A stretch of 64,000 nucleotides of DNA, from contig CADACQ010000012.1 of NCBI GenBank assembly GCA_902786465.1, forward strand, positions 1 to 64,000. Reading direction: 5' to 3'. This document shows, one piece after another, positions 7,543-16,595 of this stretch. Position 1 is the stretch's first letter, and each line of letters begins with the position of its first letter. This DNA comes from an uncultured Eubacteriales bacterium. GTDB taxonomy: Bacteria > Bacillota > Clostridia > Christensenellales > CAG-138. The position numbers and the translations under genes are program-made. A model generated the notes under the pieces. That model saw nothing but the letters and a program-made list of their open reading frames with translations. It did no database searches and was not told where the DNA came from.

Positions 7543-10085
7543 CAGTGCTTTGCTCCGTCTCCGTAATGATTGACTTCGTCGGTTACCTTGGGCACCAGCT
7601 GGGAGTAACCCCAGAGCAGAGCGTCCGCCCAGGTGCGCTGGCCGGCCTTGGCGGACTGCCAGTTGATGTGCTCACCCATGAACACCATGCCCGCCGAAGC
7701 ACCGCCATCCAGGTTATAGGCCACCTGAGCCCCCCGGTCCACAAAGATCTGGGCGAACTCCCGCAGAGTGTAGCCGTACGCCCGGCGGGCATCCCGGCCG
7801 TCGGACACGATGACGAGAAAGTGGCCCGGTTCGATCAGGCCCACGCCGCAGCGGGGGTTTTCCATCTTGACCCGGTGCTTGTCCACATCGGGGCACACCT
7901 GGCCGTTCTCCACCAGGATGGGACCGAAGCTGTAGGCAGCGGTGACGCCGCTGTCCAGCAGGTCCAGGCCCGAGACCTGCCGGGGATGATAGACCTGCAT
8001 GGTGAGATCGTCGTTGATGACCATGGTGCTGTCCCCGGCCCGGTCGGAATAGAGGATGCCGCTGCGGATCAGGATGCCCTTTTGATCCGCTTCAGCCTCA
8101 TTGATGTTGTCCCCCGTGACGGCCAGCACCGCACGATAGTTCCTGGCCAAACGCCAGGGCGGCTCAATGGCCATGGCGATCTCGGTGCGGGCGGACACCG
8201 CGGAGCGGAAGCTGTTGACCTTCCGCATACGCACGTGGGCCACGTACTTCACGTAGGGATGCCCCTTCTCGTCGGAGGTGTTCTCCCGATCGATTAGGAC
8301 AGACAGGATATCGGAGCGATACTCCCAGTGACCATTGTCGTAGTCCTGGATCACCACCTCCGCCGGTTCCCCCGGCTGCCGGAAGTACTGATCGTTCGGA
8401 TCGGGCGAGGGCGTGGGTTCGGGGGTGACGGTGGGCTCCGGCGCAGGCGCCTCGGTGGGTTCCGGGGTGTCCGTGGGGCGCGGCGTATCCGTAGGCGCGG
8501 GGGTAACGTCGAGCACCGGAGACGGCGTGGCCGTGGCCTGGACCGTCTGAGCCGGCCTTACCTCGTCGCCTTTGGGCACCAGCGAATAGCCCACATAGGC
8601 CAGCAAGCCCGCCATGACCAGCAGGAGCAGGGCCATGGATCGGTTCTTCTTCACCAGGCACAAGGCCACGATCACGAAGACGCCGCTGGCCACGTAGAGG
8701 GCGATGGTCCCCCGCCCCAAGCTGCCGATCCATTGGAGCAAGGCGCTCTTGCCCGTCTCCTCCCCTTCCTCGGCGGGGCTCTCCGTGGGCGCGGCCGTGG
8801 GAGCTGCCGTCGATTCCGCCGAGGGAGCCCCGGTGGGGGCGGGCGTGTCCGTGGGCACGGCCGTGGGGGCTTCGGTGGGGGCGGGCGTGGGTTCCGGCGT
8901 GGCGGTGGGCACAGGTGTGGGCGCCTGATAGGCGATCAGGGCGCTTCGATCGATATGCTCGAAGAGGTCGTCCTTCGCCTCGTCCTGTCCCACCGTAGTA
9001 TAGATCAGATCGAACCGGGGGGTTTGGGGAAGGATAGTGCCGAAGGAAGCCTCCGATAGATAGCGTGCGTACCCTTCCTCGGCCACGTCTAGGGCCGTGC
9101 GGCCGCCGTAGACCGCCAAGGGCACGTTCCCGTCCAAGGCGGTCCCCCCGACGGAAGATAGAAGGTACAGCTTCTGCACCTGCAGATCTGAATAGGTGGT
9201 TTGCCGGGTGACGGCGTCTCGCACCAGCTGGGCCGTAAACCGGGCGCGGGCCCGGGTCTGCTCGTCGTCCGGGTCACAGCTGACCACCACCCGGGGGCCG
9301 TAGGTGTGGATAAGGTCGGTCACTTCCCGCTTGAGCTGGGCGCCCTTCCAAAGATAAGACACCCGATTGATGTCGAAGGCCATGTGGTCCTCCTGCTGCA
9401 AAAACAGGGGGATCACGTCGAGGCCCATGGCGTCCAGGACCCGGAAGGCCTCCTGGACCTGGTTGCCGTCGTCCCGGCCCAGGTAGACCACAGCGGTCTT
9501 GATGCCGTGCTCTCCGGCGTAGAGGGGCAGCAGGCCGCCCAGCATATCCAGCTCGTCGCTGACGCCGGACAGGATCAGCATCAGATCCACCTTCTCCCGC
9601 CGGGTCAGGTTGGCAGGTGCAGCGCCCGGGGCCAAAACCTTCGCCTCGCAGAGGCTGATCATGGGAGCCCGGCCGCCGACGGCCAGAATTTCCATCCGGG
9701 AAGCGCCCTCCGCCGGCAGATACATCCGGTAGCTGAGAGGGCTATAGACCGTTTCCGACAGAAGTCGGTTGTCCTCGCTGTAAAAGCGGATGGTGGTGCC
9801 GCAATCCCGGCTGTACCACTGCTTCTCGTCGAACCACTGGAGCAGCACCCCATCGGCTTCCCCTTGCCAGGCGATGGTCAGACTCTGTCCGGAGGTCAGG
9901 GTAAGGCGGGTGCGGTAGTCGTCATCCCGCAGATGGTCGGCGGACGCCTCCCGGCCCGCGGGCACGGTCACGGTATACTCCAGCTCCCCGGCATGCTCCG
10001 CCGAAGCCGCGGCAGGCGCAGCTACGCCCAGGGTCAGGGCCAGCAGCAGGATGAAGATGATCGTTCGTTTTGCCATGGGGTCCAT
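7542..10085 (-). CDS. Membrane protein: degenerate PIG-L domain fused to NAGPA phosphodiester glycosidase domain
   Basis: This 847-residue protein has, in order: a signal peptide (about 4-28), a beta-rich region, and a PIG-L-like domain (about 165-385). Two hydrophobic helices lie near 460-520 between Pro/Thr-rich linkers. A C-terminal NAGPA/DUF2233 domain (about 570-830) carries VIVSDGRD, TLREFAQIFVDRGAQVAYNLDGG and GMVFMGE. The zinc motif HPDDE of active PIG-L deacetylases is replaced by GVSDE, so the deacetylase part is probably inactive, while the glycosidase part keeps its usual core. NAGPA enzymes cleave GlcNAc phosphodiesters; bacterial substrates are mostly unknown. The end of the PIG-L domain shares TTVG-x-D and D-x-FEHI with the next gene, showing common descent. 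Confidence 0.8.
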   Translation of the reverse strand: MDPMAKRTIIFILLLALTLGVAAPAAASAEHAGELEYTVTVPAGREASADHLRDDDYRTRLTLTSGQSLTIAWQGEADGVLLQWFDEKQWYSRDCGTTIRFYSEDNRLLSETVYSPLSYRMYLPAEGASRMEILAVGGRAPMISLCEAKVLAPGAAPANLTRREKVDLMLILSGVSDELDMLGGLLPLYAGEHGIKTAVVYLGRDDGNQVQEAFRVLDAMGLDVIPLFLQQEDHMAFDINRVSYLWKGAQLKREVTDLIHTYGPRVVVSCDPDDEQTRARARFTAQLVRDAVTRQTTYSDLQVQKLYLLSSVGGTALDGNVPLAVYGGRTALDVAEEGYARYLSEASFGTILPQTPRFDLIYTTVGQDEAKDDLFEHIDRSALIAYQAPTPVPTATPEPTPAPTEAPTAVPTDTPAPTGAPSAESTAAPTAAPTESPAEEGEETGKSALLQWIGSLGRGTIALYVASGVFVIVALCLVKKNRSMALLLLVMAGLLAYVGYSLVPKGDEVRPAQTVQATATPSPVLDVTPAPTDTPRPTDTPEPTEAPAPEPTVTPEPTPSPDPNDQYFRQPGEPAEVVIQDYDNGHWEYRSDILSVLIDRENTSDEKGHPYVKYVAHVRMRKVNSFRSAVSARTEIAMAIEPPWRLARNYRAVLAVTGDNINEAEADQKGILIRSGILYSDRAGDSTMVINDDLTMQVYHPRQVSGLDLLDSGVTAAYSFGPILVENGQVCPDVDKHRVKMENPRCGVGLIEPGHFLVIVSDGRDARRAYGYTLREFAQIFVDRGAQVAYNLDGGASAGMVFMGEHINWQSAKAGQRTWADALLWGYSQLVPKVTDEVNHYGDGAKH

Positions 10086-10088
10086 TCC

Positions 10089-11573
10089 TTATTTTTTCCT
10101 GGCTTTGATGGTGCGCATCAGGACGAAGCCCAGCGCGATGCCCAGCAGCAGCACCGCAGCGCCCGCCAGCGTCTGCCCGATGCCGGCGCTCTCGGGGGCC
10201 GGGGTCGCCGTGGGGGTGGGGGTGTCCGTAGGCGCCGCCGTGGGCGTAGGCGTGGGCATGGGAGTCGGCATGGGCGTAGGCGTGGGAGTCGGCGTGGGGG
10301 TCGGCGTGGGCGTAGGCTCCGGCGTGGGGGACGGCGTGGGCGTGGCGTTCAGGATGACCTCCGCCAGATCGTCATGCTCGATATGCTCGAACATGTCATT
10401 GCCCGTGTCCTCGCCCACGGTGGTGAAGGTGAGACCGAAGCGGCGCATGTCGAAGAATCCGTAGTCGTTCCGAGTGGGCCGATAGGAATACTGATGCTGG
10501 GACTTGTGCTCCCCGAAGGCGCGCTGGGCCACCTGGAAGGCGGTCATGCCGTCGTAGGCCGCCAGGGGCTCATAGGGTTCCAGCATGATCCGGCCGTCCT
10601 GGGCCAGATGATGATAGACCTTCTTCACGGTCCAGGTGCCGTACTCCGCCACGGAATCCGGATCGTATTCCGGGTCCTGGGCCAGGGTGGCCGCCTCCAG
10701 GACGGCGTTGGCCGACACCACGTGCTGCCAGTGGCCGTATTCCCCCTTCAGATCCTGGGTCACCACCACCAGGGGCTTGATCTTCCGGTACAACCGGACC
10801 AGGGCCAGCGTGACCTCCTCTGCCTTGAAGGCGGCTTTTTTGCTCTCCGGCTGGGACCCATGGATGTCCGGGAAGCCCAGGAAGTAGGGAAGGGTGTGCA
10901 TCCCCGCCGACCAGACGCTGTTGATGGCCTCATGGACTCGGCCCATGCTGGGGGTGGTCACGTAGGCAAAGGTGCCCGTATAGCCTCGCTCCGCCGCATA
11001 GATGGGGTACACGGCGCCCAGGAAGATCCACTCGTCGTCGGGATGAGTGGTGACGATCAGAAAGTCCGTCCGCTCGATGGGGGGATCCGGCTGGGGATAG
11101 CTGTCGGGCAGCCGGCCGGGGCCCAGGATAGTGAGCTCGCAGATGCCGAAGGGCTCCCCCCTGGCGGTGAGCTCAAGGCGGCTGCACCCCTCCGTCAAGG
11201 TCACGGCGTAGCAGAGGCTGTCGACGTCCAGATCGGAGGAAAGGAGCAACGTCCCCTGCTGATCGTACTGCCGCAGGGTCATATGGGCATTTTGTGTCGC
11301 CATGCGGAAAAACAATCCGCTCATGACCCGGTTCCCCTTGGCCCGGACATGCAGAACGTCTCCGGGGTTGTACGAGTTGTAGGTCACGTATTTGCCGTCG
11401 TGGGTATAGAGGGCGTTGGTCTCCGAATTGTTCTTGATGAAGGTAAAGTTCCTGGTGATGTCTTCCGCTTCTGGTTCGGCCTCCTCCGCCCGCACGGGCA
11501 CGATGCAGAGCAGCATCAGGATGGACAGGCACAGGGCCCAGGGAAGCAGCCGTCTGTTGTTCATGGAGCGCAC
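10089..11573 (-). CDS. Membrane-anchored PIG-L family deacetylase
   Basis: The 494-residue protein starts with a signal peptide, then a beta-rich module (about 35-165) and a PIG-L domain with intact zinc motif THPDDEW near 176-182. Such enzymes remove acetyl groups from GlcNAc-type sugars; the substrate here is not known. A Thr/Pro repeat of about 45 residues with [10 protein letters not shown] leads to a C-terminal hydrophobic helix (about 468-488) and an RKK end, so the enzyme is tethered outside the cell. GTG 11573 or ATG 11564 may be the start; AGGAG lies 3 and 12 bases upstream respectively. It ends three bases before the degenerate PIG-L/NAGPA gene, so an active and an inactive copy sit together. 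Confidence 0.85.
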   Translation of the reverse strand: MRSMNNRRLLPWALCLSILMLLCIVPVRAEEAEPEAEDITRNFTFIKNNSETNALYTHDGKYVTYNSYNPGDVLHVRAKGNRVMSGLFFRMATQNAHMTLRQYDQQGTLLLSSDLDVDSLCYAVTLTEGCSRLELTARGEPFGICELTILGPGRLPDSYPQPDPPIERTDFLIVTTHPDDEWIFLGAVYPIYAAERGYTGTFAYVTTPSMGRVHEAINSVWSAGMHTLPYFLGFPDIHGSQPESKKAAFKAEEVTLALVRLYRKIKPLVVVTQDLKGEYGHWQHVVSANAVLEAATLAQDPEYDPDSVAEYGTWTVKKVYHHLAQDGRIMLEPYEPLAAYDGMTAFQVAQRAFGEHKSQHQYSYRPTRNDYGFFDMRRFGLTFTTVGEDTGNDMFEHIEHDDLAEVILNATPTPSPTPEPTPTPTPTPTPTPTPMPTPMPTPTPTAAPTDTPTPTATPAPESAGIGQTLAGAAVLLLGIALGFVLMRTIKARKK

Positions 11574-11633
11574 ATTCTCCTACTATAATATGTTAGAAGT
11601 ATATCTTTTTTCCGCTGTCGAATCAAGAGCGTA

Positions 11634-11662
11634 TTGACATTTTCATATGGTTGACGCAAAAT
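11634..11662 (+). promoter_or_regulatory. Promoter of the RCC1/NAGPA gene, possibly leaderless
   Basis: TTGACA (11634-11639) and CAAAAT (11657-11662) have 17-bp spacing. The predicted transcription start is about 11669, next to the ATG at 11670, and no Shine-Dalgarno is visible. A second TTGACG at 11651 with GATAAT at 11676 would instead serve an ATG at 11682. Confidence 0.45.
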
Positions 11663-11669
11663 AAACGAT

Positions 11670-14309
11670 ATGAGTGATAATATGGAAAAGTATACAGAAA
11701 CCAATCGGGAGCTCATGATGGAGGCCCCCTTGGAGCCCGTCGAAGCCCCTGACGCCGAGCCCATCCCCGAGGCCGGACCCACGCCCGAACCCGAGCCGGC
11801 GGTCGAAGCGGAACTTACGCCAGAACCCGAGCCCTCGGCCGAGGCAGGATCAGCGCCGGACACGGCGCTCCCTAAGAAGGCAAAAGCCGCCGAAAAGGAC
11901 AAGCCCAGACGGCCCGTCTTTTTGATCCTCCTGCTGGTAGTCCTGTTTCTGGTCGTCGCCTGTGCGGCGGCGGCCAGCGGCTATGTTTTTTTACGGCTGG
12001 ACCGGCTGGAACAGATACGCCAAGCGGCGGACGATTGCAAAGCACAGGGGGACTATCCGCTGGCCATGGGCTACTATATCCAGCTATTGGCTGACGATCC
12101 CCTCAGCTTCACTCCCTTCACGAACGCCTATGTTTCCGCCGGCGCCGACGGTGTGATTGTCTGCGCGGACGCTCTTTTGGAAACGAGCGAAGGCGCACAC
12201 TTTCTGGCGCGCAGTCAGATGCTGGATTATGCGCTGTCCTGTGCCACCCATCCCGCCGTTCCCGCCTCTTTTGACAAGGACCTGGAGCGCCGCTCCCTGG
12301 TCTGCGAGGCCATTCTGGCCCAGGAGGACGGGGATCTTGAAAAAGCGTTGGATTTGCTGAATCAGGCGGACCTGCGCCGGGAGCTGTCCTACCCCATCGA
12401 ATCCGTCCTGGATCGGGAGGCCACGCTGGCTGCCGCCCTCCAGGCCCGGGAGGAGGGCCGCTACGAGGACGCTATCCAGCTTTTGACCCGGTCCATCCTG
12501 GAGCCGGAGCTGGTGGCGGAGCTCCAGCAGCAGATCGTCGAGGAGCAGGACGCCCGGATCAGGGCCCAGGCCCAGGCCGCCCTGGACGCCCTCGACCCGG
12601 TGACCGCCATCCAGACCCTGCGGGGCCTCTCCAAGGTCGAGGAGCAGATCGCCCTCGAGCAGGCGTTTACCGAGACCTGGGAGAAAAAGCTTTCCGAACT
12701 CCATGCAACCTATGAAAACCGGCTCCTGGCCGGCGCCTGGTACAGCCTGGCCCTGGGGGATGAGCCCCTGCTGACCGGCGACAAGCGGTATGACGGCCTG
12801 GCCGCCGCTCTGACCGGCGAGGGCAAGACGGTGGCAGGCATGTTCTCCCTGATCCAGCTGAAGGACGGCCGCGTCACCCTCCTGGGGGATACCCTGGGAT
12901 CGGCGGCCGCAGCCCAGGAGATCACCGACGCCAAGGACGCCGCCCTGGGTCTCAACCACGGCCTGATCCTCCACGAGGACGGCACCGTGACGAATCTGGG
13001 CGCCCGGCAGTACGACCGGGGAGCCGTGGCCCAATGGACCGACATCGTGCAGGTGGCGGCCGGCGGCTTCCACAGCCTGGGCCTAAAGGCGGACGGCACC
13101 GTAGCGGCGGCGGGCCTCGACCTGGACGGCCAATGCCAGGTAGGGGGCTGGACCGATATCGCGGCTGTGGCCGCAGGGCTGCGCCATTCCGTGGCTCTGA
13201 CCAGGGATGGGCGCGTATTGGCCGTGGGCGATAACAGCTTTGGCCAGTGCGACGTGTCCCAGTGGGAGAACGTGATCGAGGTCCGCTGCGGCGGCAACTT
13301 TACGTTGGGCCTCACCGCCGACTGGCGGCTGCTGGCCACCGGCGACAACAGCTGCGGTCAGTGCAGCGTGTCCGGCTGGCAGGAGGTCCTCTCCTTCGAC
13401 GCGGGCCTCTGGCATACCGTGGCCCTGCTCAGCGACGGCCGTGTGGTGACCACCGGCTCCAGCGACCACGGTCAGCGGGGCCTGGACAACGCCGTCCTCT
13501 TCGCCTCCGGGCGGAAGCTGGAACGGGCCCCTAAGGCTGAGGCCAAGGCCGAGACCGAGTTCGTTTATTACGGCCATCCCTCGAACGGGCCCTGGCTGTA
13601 CTACAATACCGAGGGCTGCCTCATCATCGCCTTCGACACCGAGGCGGGCAAGATCAAGCCCACCCGGGCGGACCTTATCTGCACCGACGGGCACCCGCCC
13701 GTAGGCATCCTTTCCGGCGGCGGCGACACGCCCGCCAACGCCACCCACGCCACCAAACTGGCCAAGCAGAACAAGGCGGTCTTCGCCCTCACTGGCGATT
13801 ACTTCACCTTCGGCTACAACGCCGACGGCCTGCAGATCCGCCGGGGCGTGGTGTTCAAGAAGGATCAGAACGAAGTGGGCTTCGGCTTCTACCCCGACGG
13901 GTCCATGCGGATCATCGACCCCAAGGCCACCACCGCCGAGGAGCTGCTGGCGCTGGGCATCCGGGACACCTGGGTGTTCGGCCCGGTGCTCATCGAGAAC
14001 GGGCAAGCCCGGGACATCAGCTATCATCCCCTGTCCTACAACGACGTGACCATGCGCACCGTGGTGGGGTCCCTCTGTCCCTACCACCATATCGCCATGG
14101 CCTACAGCTCCTCCACCCTGGCCCAGGTCATCGACAACCTGTTGGGCTACGGCTGCGAGATCGCCTACAACCTGGACGGCGGCCGCTCCTGCATGATGGT
14201 CTTCATGGGCAACAAGATCGTGAACCGGTCCATGTATATCAACGACGGCTGGCGGGGCCTCCAGGACATGGTGGGCTTCCTCACCAGCGACCTGGTCCCG
14301 GCGCCATAG
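11670..14309 (+). CDS. Membrane protein with TPR-like region, RCC1 repeats and NAGPA phosphodiester glycosidase domain
   Basis: The 879-residue protein has an acidic Pro/Glu-rich cytoplasmic tail (1-65), one membrane helix (about 86-108), and an alpha-helical TPR-like region (about 115-330). An RCC1-type propeller follows (about 390-615) with repeating VAAGGFHSLGLKADGTV, GDNSFGQCDVSQW and GDNSCGQCSVSGW units. The C-terminal NAGPA/DUF2233 domain (about 640-875) has VFALTGDYF, GVVFKKDQNEVGF and EIAYNLDGGRSCMMVFMG. The outside part probably hydrolyses or binds a phosphodiester-linked sugar. It is divergent from the PIG-L operon and repeats its NAGPA domain, so both strands likely serve the same surface polymer. 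The combination of RCC1 and NAGPA in one chain is unusual. Start may be 11670 or 11682. Confidence 0.8.
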   Translation: MSDNMEKYTETNRELMMEAPLEPVEAPDAEPIPEAGPTPEPEPAVEAELTPEPEPSAEAGSAPDTALPKKAKAAEKDKPRRPVFLILLLVVLFLVVACAAAASGYVFLRLDRLEQIRQAADDCKAQGDYPLAMGYYIQLLADDPLSFTPFTNAYVSAGADGVIVCADALLETSEGAHFLARSQMLDYALSCATHPAVPASFDKDLERRSLVCEAILAQEDGDLEKALDLLNQADLRRELSYPIESVLDREATLAAALQAREEGRYEDAIQLLTRSILEPELVAELQQQIVEEQDARIRAQAQAALDALDPVTAIQTLRGLSKVEEQIALEQAFTETWEKKLSELHATYENRLLAGAWYSLALGDEPLLTGDKRYDGLAAALTGEGKTVAGMFSLIQLKDGRVTLLGDTLGSAAAAQEITDAKDAALGLNHGLILHEDGTVTNLGARQYDRGAVAQWTDIVQVAAGGFHSLGLKADGTVAAAGLDLDGQCQVGGWTDIAAVAAGLRHSVALTRDGRVLAVGDNSFGQCDVSQWENVIEVRCGGNFTLGLTADWRLLATGDNSCGQCSVSGWQEVLSFDAGLWHTVALLSDGRVVTTGSSDHGQRGLDNAVLFASGRKLERAPKAEAKAETEFVYYGHPSNGPWLYYNTEGCLIIAFDTEAGKIKPTRADLICTDGHPPVGILSGGGDTPANATHATKLAKQNKAVFALTGDYFTFGYNADGLQIRRGVVFKKDQNEVGFGFYPDGSMRIIDPKATTAEELLALGIRDTWVFGPVLIENGQARDISYHPLSYNDVTMRTVVGSLCPYHHIAMAYSSSTLAQVIDNLLGYGCEIAYNLDGGRSCMMVFMGNKIVNRSMYINDGWRGLQDMVGFLTSDLVPAP

Positions 14310-14326
14310 CCGCCGGCCGATCTTCC

Positions 14327-14352
14327 AAGCCCCCGGTGTCGGGGGCTTTCTT
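14327..14352 (+). terminator. Intrinsic terminator after the RCC1/NAGPA gene
   Basis: AAGCCCCC and GGGGGCTT form a short GC stem followed by TTCTT, 18 bases after the stop codon. The next gene's Shine-Dalgarno (GGGAGAGA) follows closely, so readthrough is possible. Confidence 0.75.
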
Positions 14353-14370
14353 ACAAAACGGGAGAGAGAT

Positions 14371-15093
14371 ATGAAGAAACGAACGAAACGGATACTGCTG
14401 ATCCTGGCCCTGGCGCTGGTGCTGCTGGGCGCGGTCTGCGCCGTCTATTTCGGCACCTACAGCCGGGCCACCCCCGAAGCCGCCGCCCTGCTCCAGGGAA
14501 GCGACGCCGTGCAGGTGAAGGCCGTCAGCAAGGGCTGGCTCCTGGACGGACCGGGGACCGAGGACGCGCTGATCTTCTATCCCGGCGGGAAGGTGGAAGC
14601 GACGGCCTATCTGCCCCTGCTCACGTCCCTCGCGGAGGACGGGGTGGACTGCTTCCTGGTGCGGATGCCGCTGAACATGGCCTTCATGGACCTGAACGCC
14701 GCCGCGGCCGTCCAGGCGGACTACGCCTACGACCGCTGGTACATCGGCGGGCACTCCCTGGGCGGGGCCATGGCCGCCGTCTACGCTGCCGAGCACGGGG
14801 AGGGGCTTTCGGGCCTCATCCTCCTGGCCGCCTACGCCACCAAGCCCCTGGACGGGCGTCTGGCCGTTTTGGAGCTCCATGGCAGCGAGGACGGGGTGCT
14901 GAACCGGGACAAGTTGGAGCAGGGTCGGCAGTATCTGCCCGCCTCCGCCCTTTCGGAGGAGCTGGCCGGGGGCAACCACGCCCAGTTTGGGGACTACGGT
15001 CCCCAGAGGGGCGACGGCACCGCCACAATCTCCCGGGAGGAGCAGACCCGCTGGGCGGTGGATCGGATCGAAGGGATGATTTTAGGCAAGTAA
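14371..15093 (+). CDS. Membrane-anchored alpha/beta hydrolase
   Basis: This is a 240-residue protein with an N-terminal signal anchor (about 7-28) and an extracellular alpha/beta hydrolase fold. The nucleophile elbow is GHSLGG at 127-132 (S129). The acid is likely the aspartate in LHGSEDGVLN, and the histidine is in GGNHAQFGDYGP near 208. This matches small dienelactone-hydrolase-like (Abhydrolase_5) proteins common in Firmicutes. The substrate is unknown; an ester or acyl group on surface material would fit its position beside the PIG-L/NAGPA genes. It has GGGAGAGA before the ATG and ends at a strong bidirectional hairpin. Confidence 0.85.
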   Translation: MKKRTKRILLILALALVLLGAVCAVYFGTYSRATPEAAALLQGSDAVQVKAVSKGWLLDGPGTEDALIFYPGGKVEATAYLPLLTSLAEDGVDCFLVRMPLNMAFMDLNAAAAVQADYAYDRWYIGGHSLGGAMAAVYAAEHGEGLSGLILLAAYATKPLDGRLAVLELHGSEDGVLNRDKLEQGRQYLPASALSEELAGGNHAQFGDYGPQRGDGTATISREEQTRWAVDRIEGMILGK

Positions 15094-15104
15094 GCTTTTC
15101 ATAC

Positions 15105-15140
15105 AAAACAGGGATCGTCGTTGCGACGATCCCTGTTTTT
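15105..15140. terminator. Bidirectional intrinsic terminator
   Basis: Perfect 16-bp arms (15105-15120 with 15124-15139) surround a three-base loop, with A4 and T5 at the outer ends. It separates the convergent hydrolase and htrA transcripts. Confidence 0.93.
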
Positions 15141-15153
15141 CATGTTTCTACGA

Positions 15154-16383
15154 TTATTTCTGCGGCGCGTACTCGCCGAAGGTGACCTCCACGGTCATCT
15201 CCTTGCCGTCCCGCTGGATGGTAATCGTGGCCTTGTCGCCGGGCTTGTAGGCCGAGATGGCGCTGGAGAGGGCGTCGCCGGAAGTGATCTGCTCGTTCTC
15301 CAGCTTCAGGATCAGATCGCCGGGCTGGATGCCCGCCGCCTCGGCGGCGCTGCCGGAGATCACCTTCTCCACCAGCACGCAGCGGGTGCCGTCGGAGTAG
15401 TACCACATGCGGTCCCGGCTCCGCAGGGTCACGTCCTGGGTGGACACGCCGAGGTAGGGCCGGCCGGTGACGTAGCCGTAGTTCAACAAGTCGCTGATCT
15501 CGTCCACCACGCTGTTCACCGGGATGGCGAAGCCCAGACCCTCGGCCTGACTGTCGTTGACCTTGGCGTTGACGATGCCGATGAGCTTGCCCGTGGCGTC
15601 GAAGAGGCCGCCGCCGGAGTTGCCCGGGGAGATGGCCGCGTCGGTCTGGATCAGGGTCATGGCCTGGCCCTCCACCTCGATGGTCCTGTTGACGGCGGAG
15701 ATGATGCCCGCCGTGGCCGTGCCCCGAAGCTCGCCCAGGGGGTTGCCGATGGCGATGACCTCGCTGCCCACGGTCAGGGTCTCGGAGTCGCCCACCACCG
15801 CGGGCACGAGGCCCGTGGCGTCGATCTTGATGATGGCGATGTCGTTCTTGCTGTCGGTGCCCACCACAGCGGCGTCGTAGGAGGTGTCGTCGTTCAGCGT
15901 CACCTTCACGGACTTAGCCCCCTCCACCACGTGGGCGCAGGTAGCGATGTAGCCATCCTCGGTGAGGATCACGCCGCTGCCGCTGCCGGGAATCTCGTAG
16001 CTCTGGCCGTAGCCGTACCAGAAGCTGTTGGTGGTGGCGGTAGTGATGGTGTCGATGCCCACTACGGAGGGAGCGCTCATCTCCACGATCTGGGCCTTGG
16101 TGAACTGGCTGTTCTCCGCAAAGGCGCTGACGACGCCGGCCTTGGTCTCGCTCTCGCCGCTGTTTTGCGCCGGCGCTGCAGTTGCGTTCTCCCGCACCAG
16201 CTCCCGTTGGACGGGGGCGGTCTCCGCCTTCTCGGCGTACATCACATAGTTGTTATGGGTATAGTTGCTGATCATGAGGCCGGCGAAGAGGCCGACGACG
16301 GTGGTCAGCAATATGCAGGTCAGAAACAGGCCCACGCCCACGGACAGGCGCTGCCGCTTTCTGTTCTCCACAGGATATTCCAT
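15154..16383 (-). CDS. htrA: HtrA/DegP-type membrane serine protease
   Basis: A secreted, membrane-anchored quality-control protease of 409 residues. It has a short cytoplasmic N-terminus, one membrane helix (about 14-39), and a trypsin-like domain with catalytic H151 (CAHVV), D181 (KNDIAII) and S256 (SPGNSGGGLF). One PDZ domain lies at about 310-405 with PYLGVSTQ, IQPGDLILKLE and TITIQRDGK. The ATG at 16383 is chosen because AAAGGAG lies nine bases upstream; the ATG at 16392 directly abuts that sequence. Such proteases degrade misfolded extracellular proteins and are often stress-induced, though no specific operator is seen. It stands alone between a terminator and a hairpin-repeat element. 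Confidence 0.95.
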   Translation of the reverse strand: MEYPVENRKRQRLSVGVGLFLTCILLTTVVGLFAGLMISNYTHNNYVMYAEKAETAPVQRELVRENATAAPAQNSGESETKAGVVSAFAENSQFTKAQIVEMSAPSVVGIDTITTATTNSFWYGYGQSYEIPGSGSGVILTEDGYIATCAHVVEGAKSVKVTLNDDTSYDAAVVGTDSKNDIAIIKIDATGLVPAVVGDSETLTVGSEVIAIGNPLGELRGTATAGIISAVNRTIEVEGQAMTLIQTDAAISPGNSGGGLFDATGKLIGIVNAKVNDSQAEGLGFAIPVNSVVDEISDLLNYGYVTGRPYLGVSTQDVTLRSRDRMWYYSDGTRCVLVEKVISGSAAEAAGIQPGDLILKLENEQITSGDALSSAISAYKPGDKATITIQRDGKEMTVEVTFGEYAPQK

Positions 16384-16459
16384 GATGTTCATCTCCTTTA
16401 TTCGATGGTATCATCCTACCCCCCGATTTTGGCGCAAATACGGTGAAAATGTGAGAAGA

Positions 16460-16589
16460 TTTTTTCTTTTCAAGTGAAAAGAAAAAAGAGAAACGCAAAA
16501 AGGGATCGTGGATTGACCACAGTCCCTTTTTTCTTCTTGTGCTTTTCTTTTTGGGCGACTTTTTCTTTTCATGGAAAAGGAATAGTCGC
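16460..16589 (+). repeat. Composite hairpin element, degenerate copy (130 bp)
   Basis: One hairpin (TTTTTTCTTTTC at 16460-16471 with its complement at 16476-16487) and a second, imperfect one (GCGACT near 16555 with AGTCGC near 16584) bound a 130-bp unit. The bases before the second hairpin, gtgcttttctttttggg, match the copy at 42744. An extra bidirectional terminator-like hairpin (AAAGGGA ... TCCCTTT, about 16498-16530) sits inside. The element fills the htrA-lpdA gap. Confidence 0.65.
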
Positions 16590-16595
16590 AAAAGA

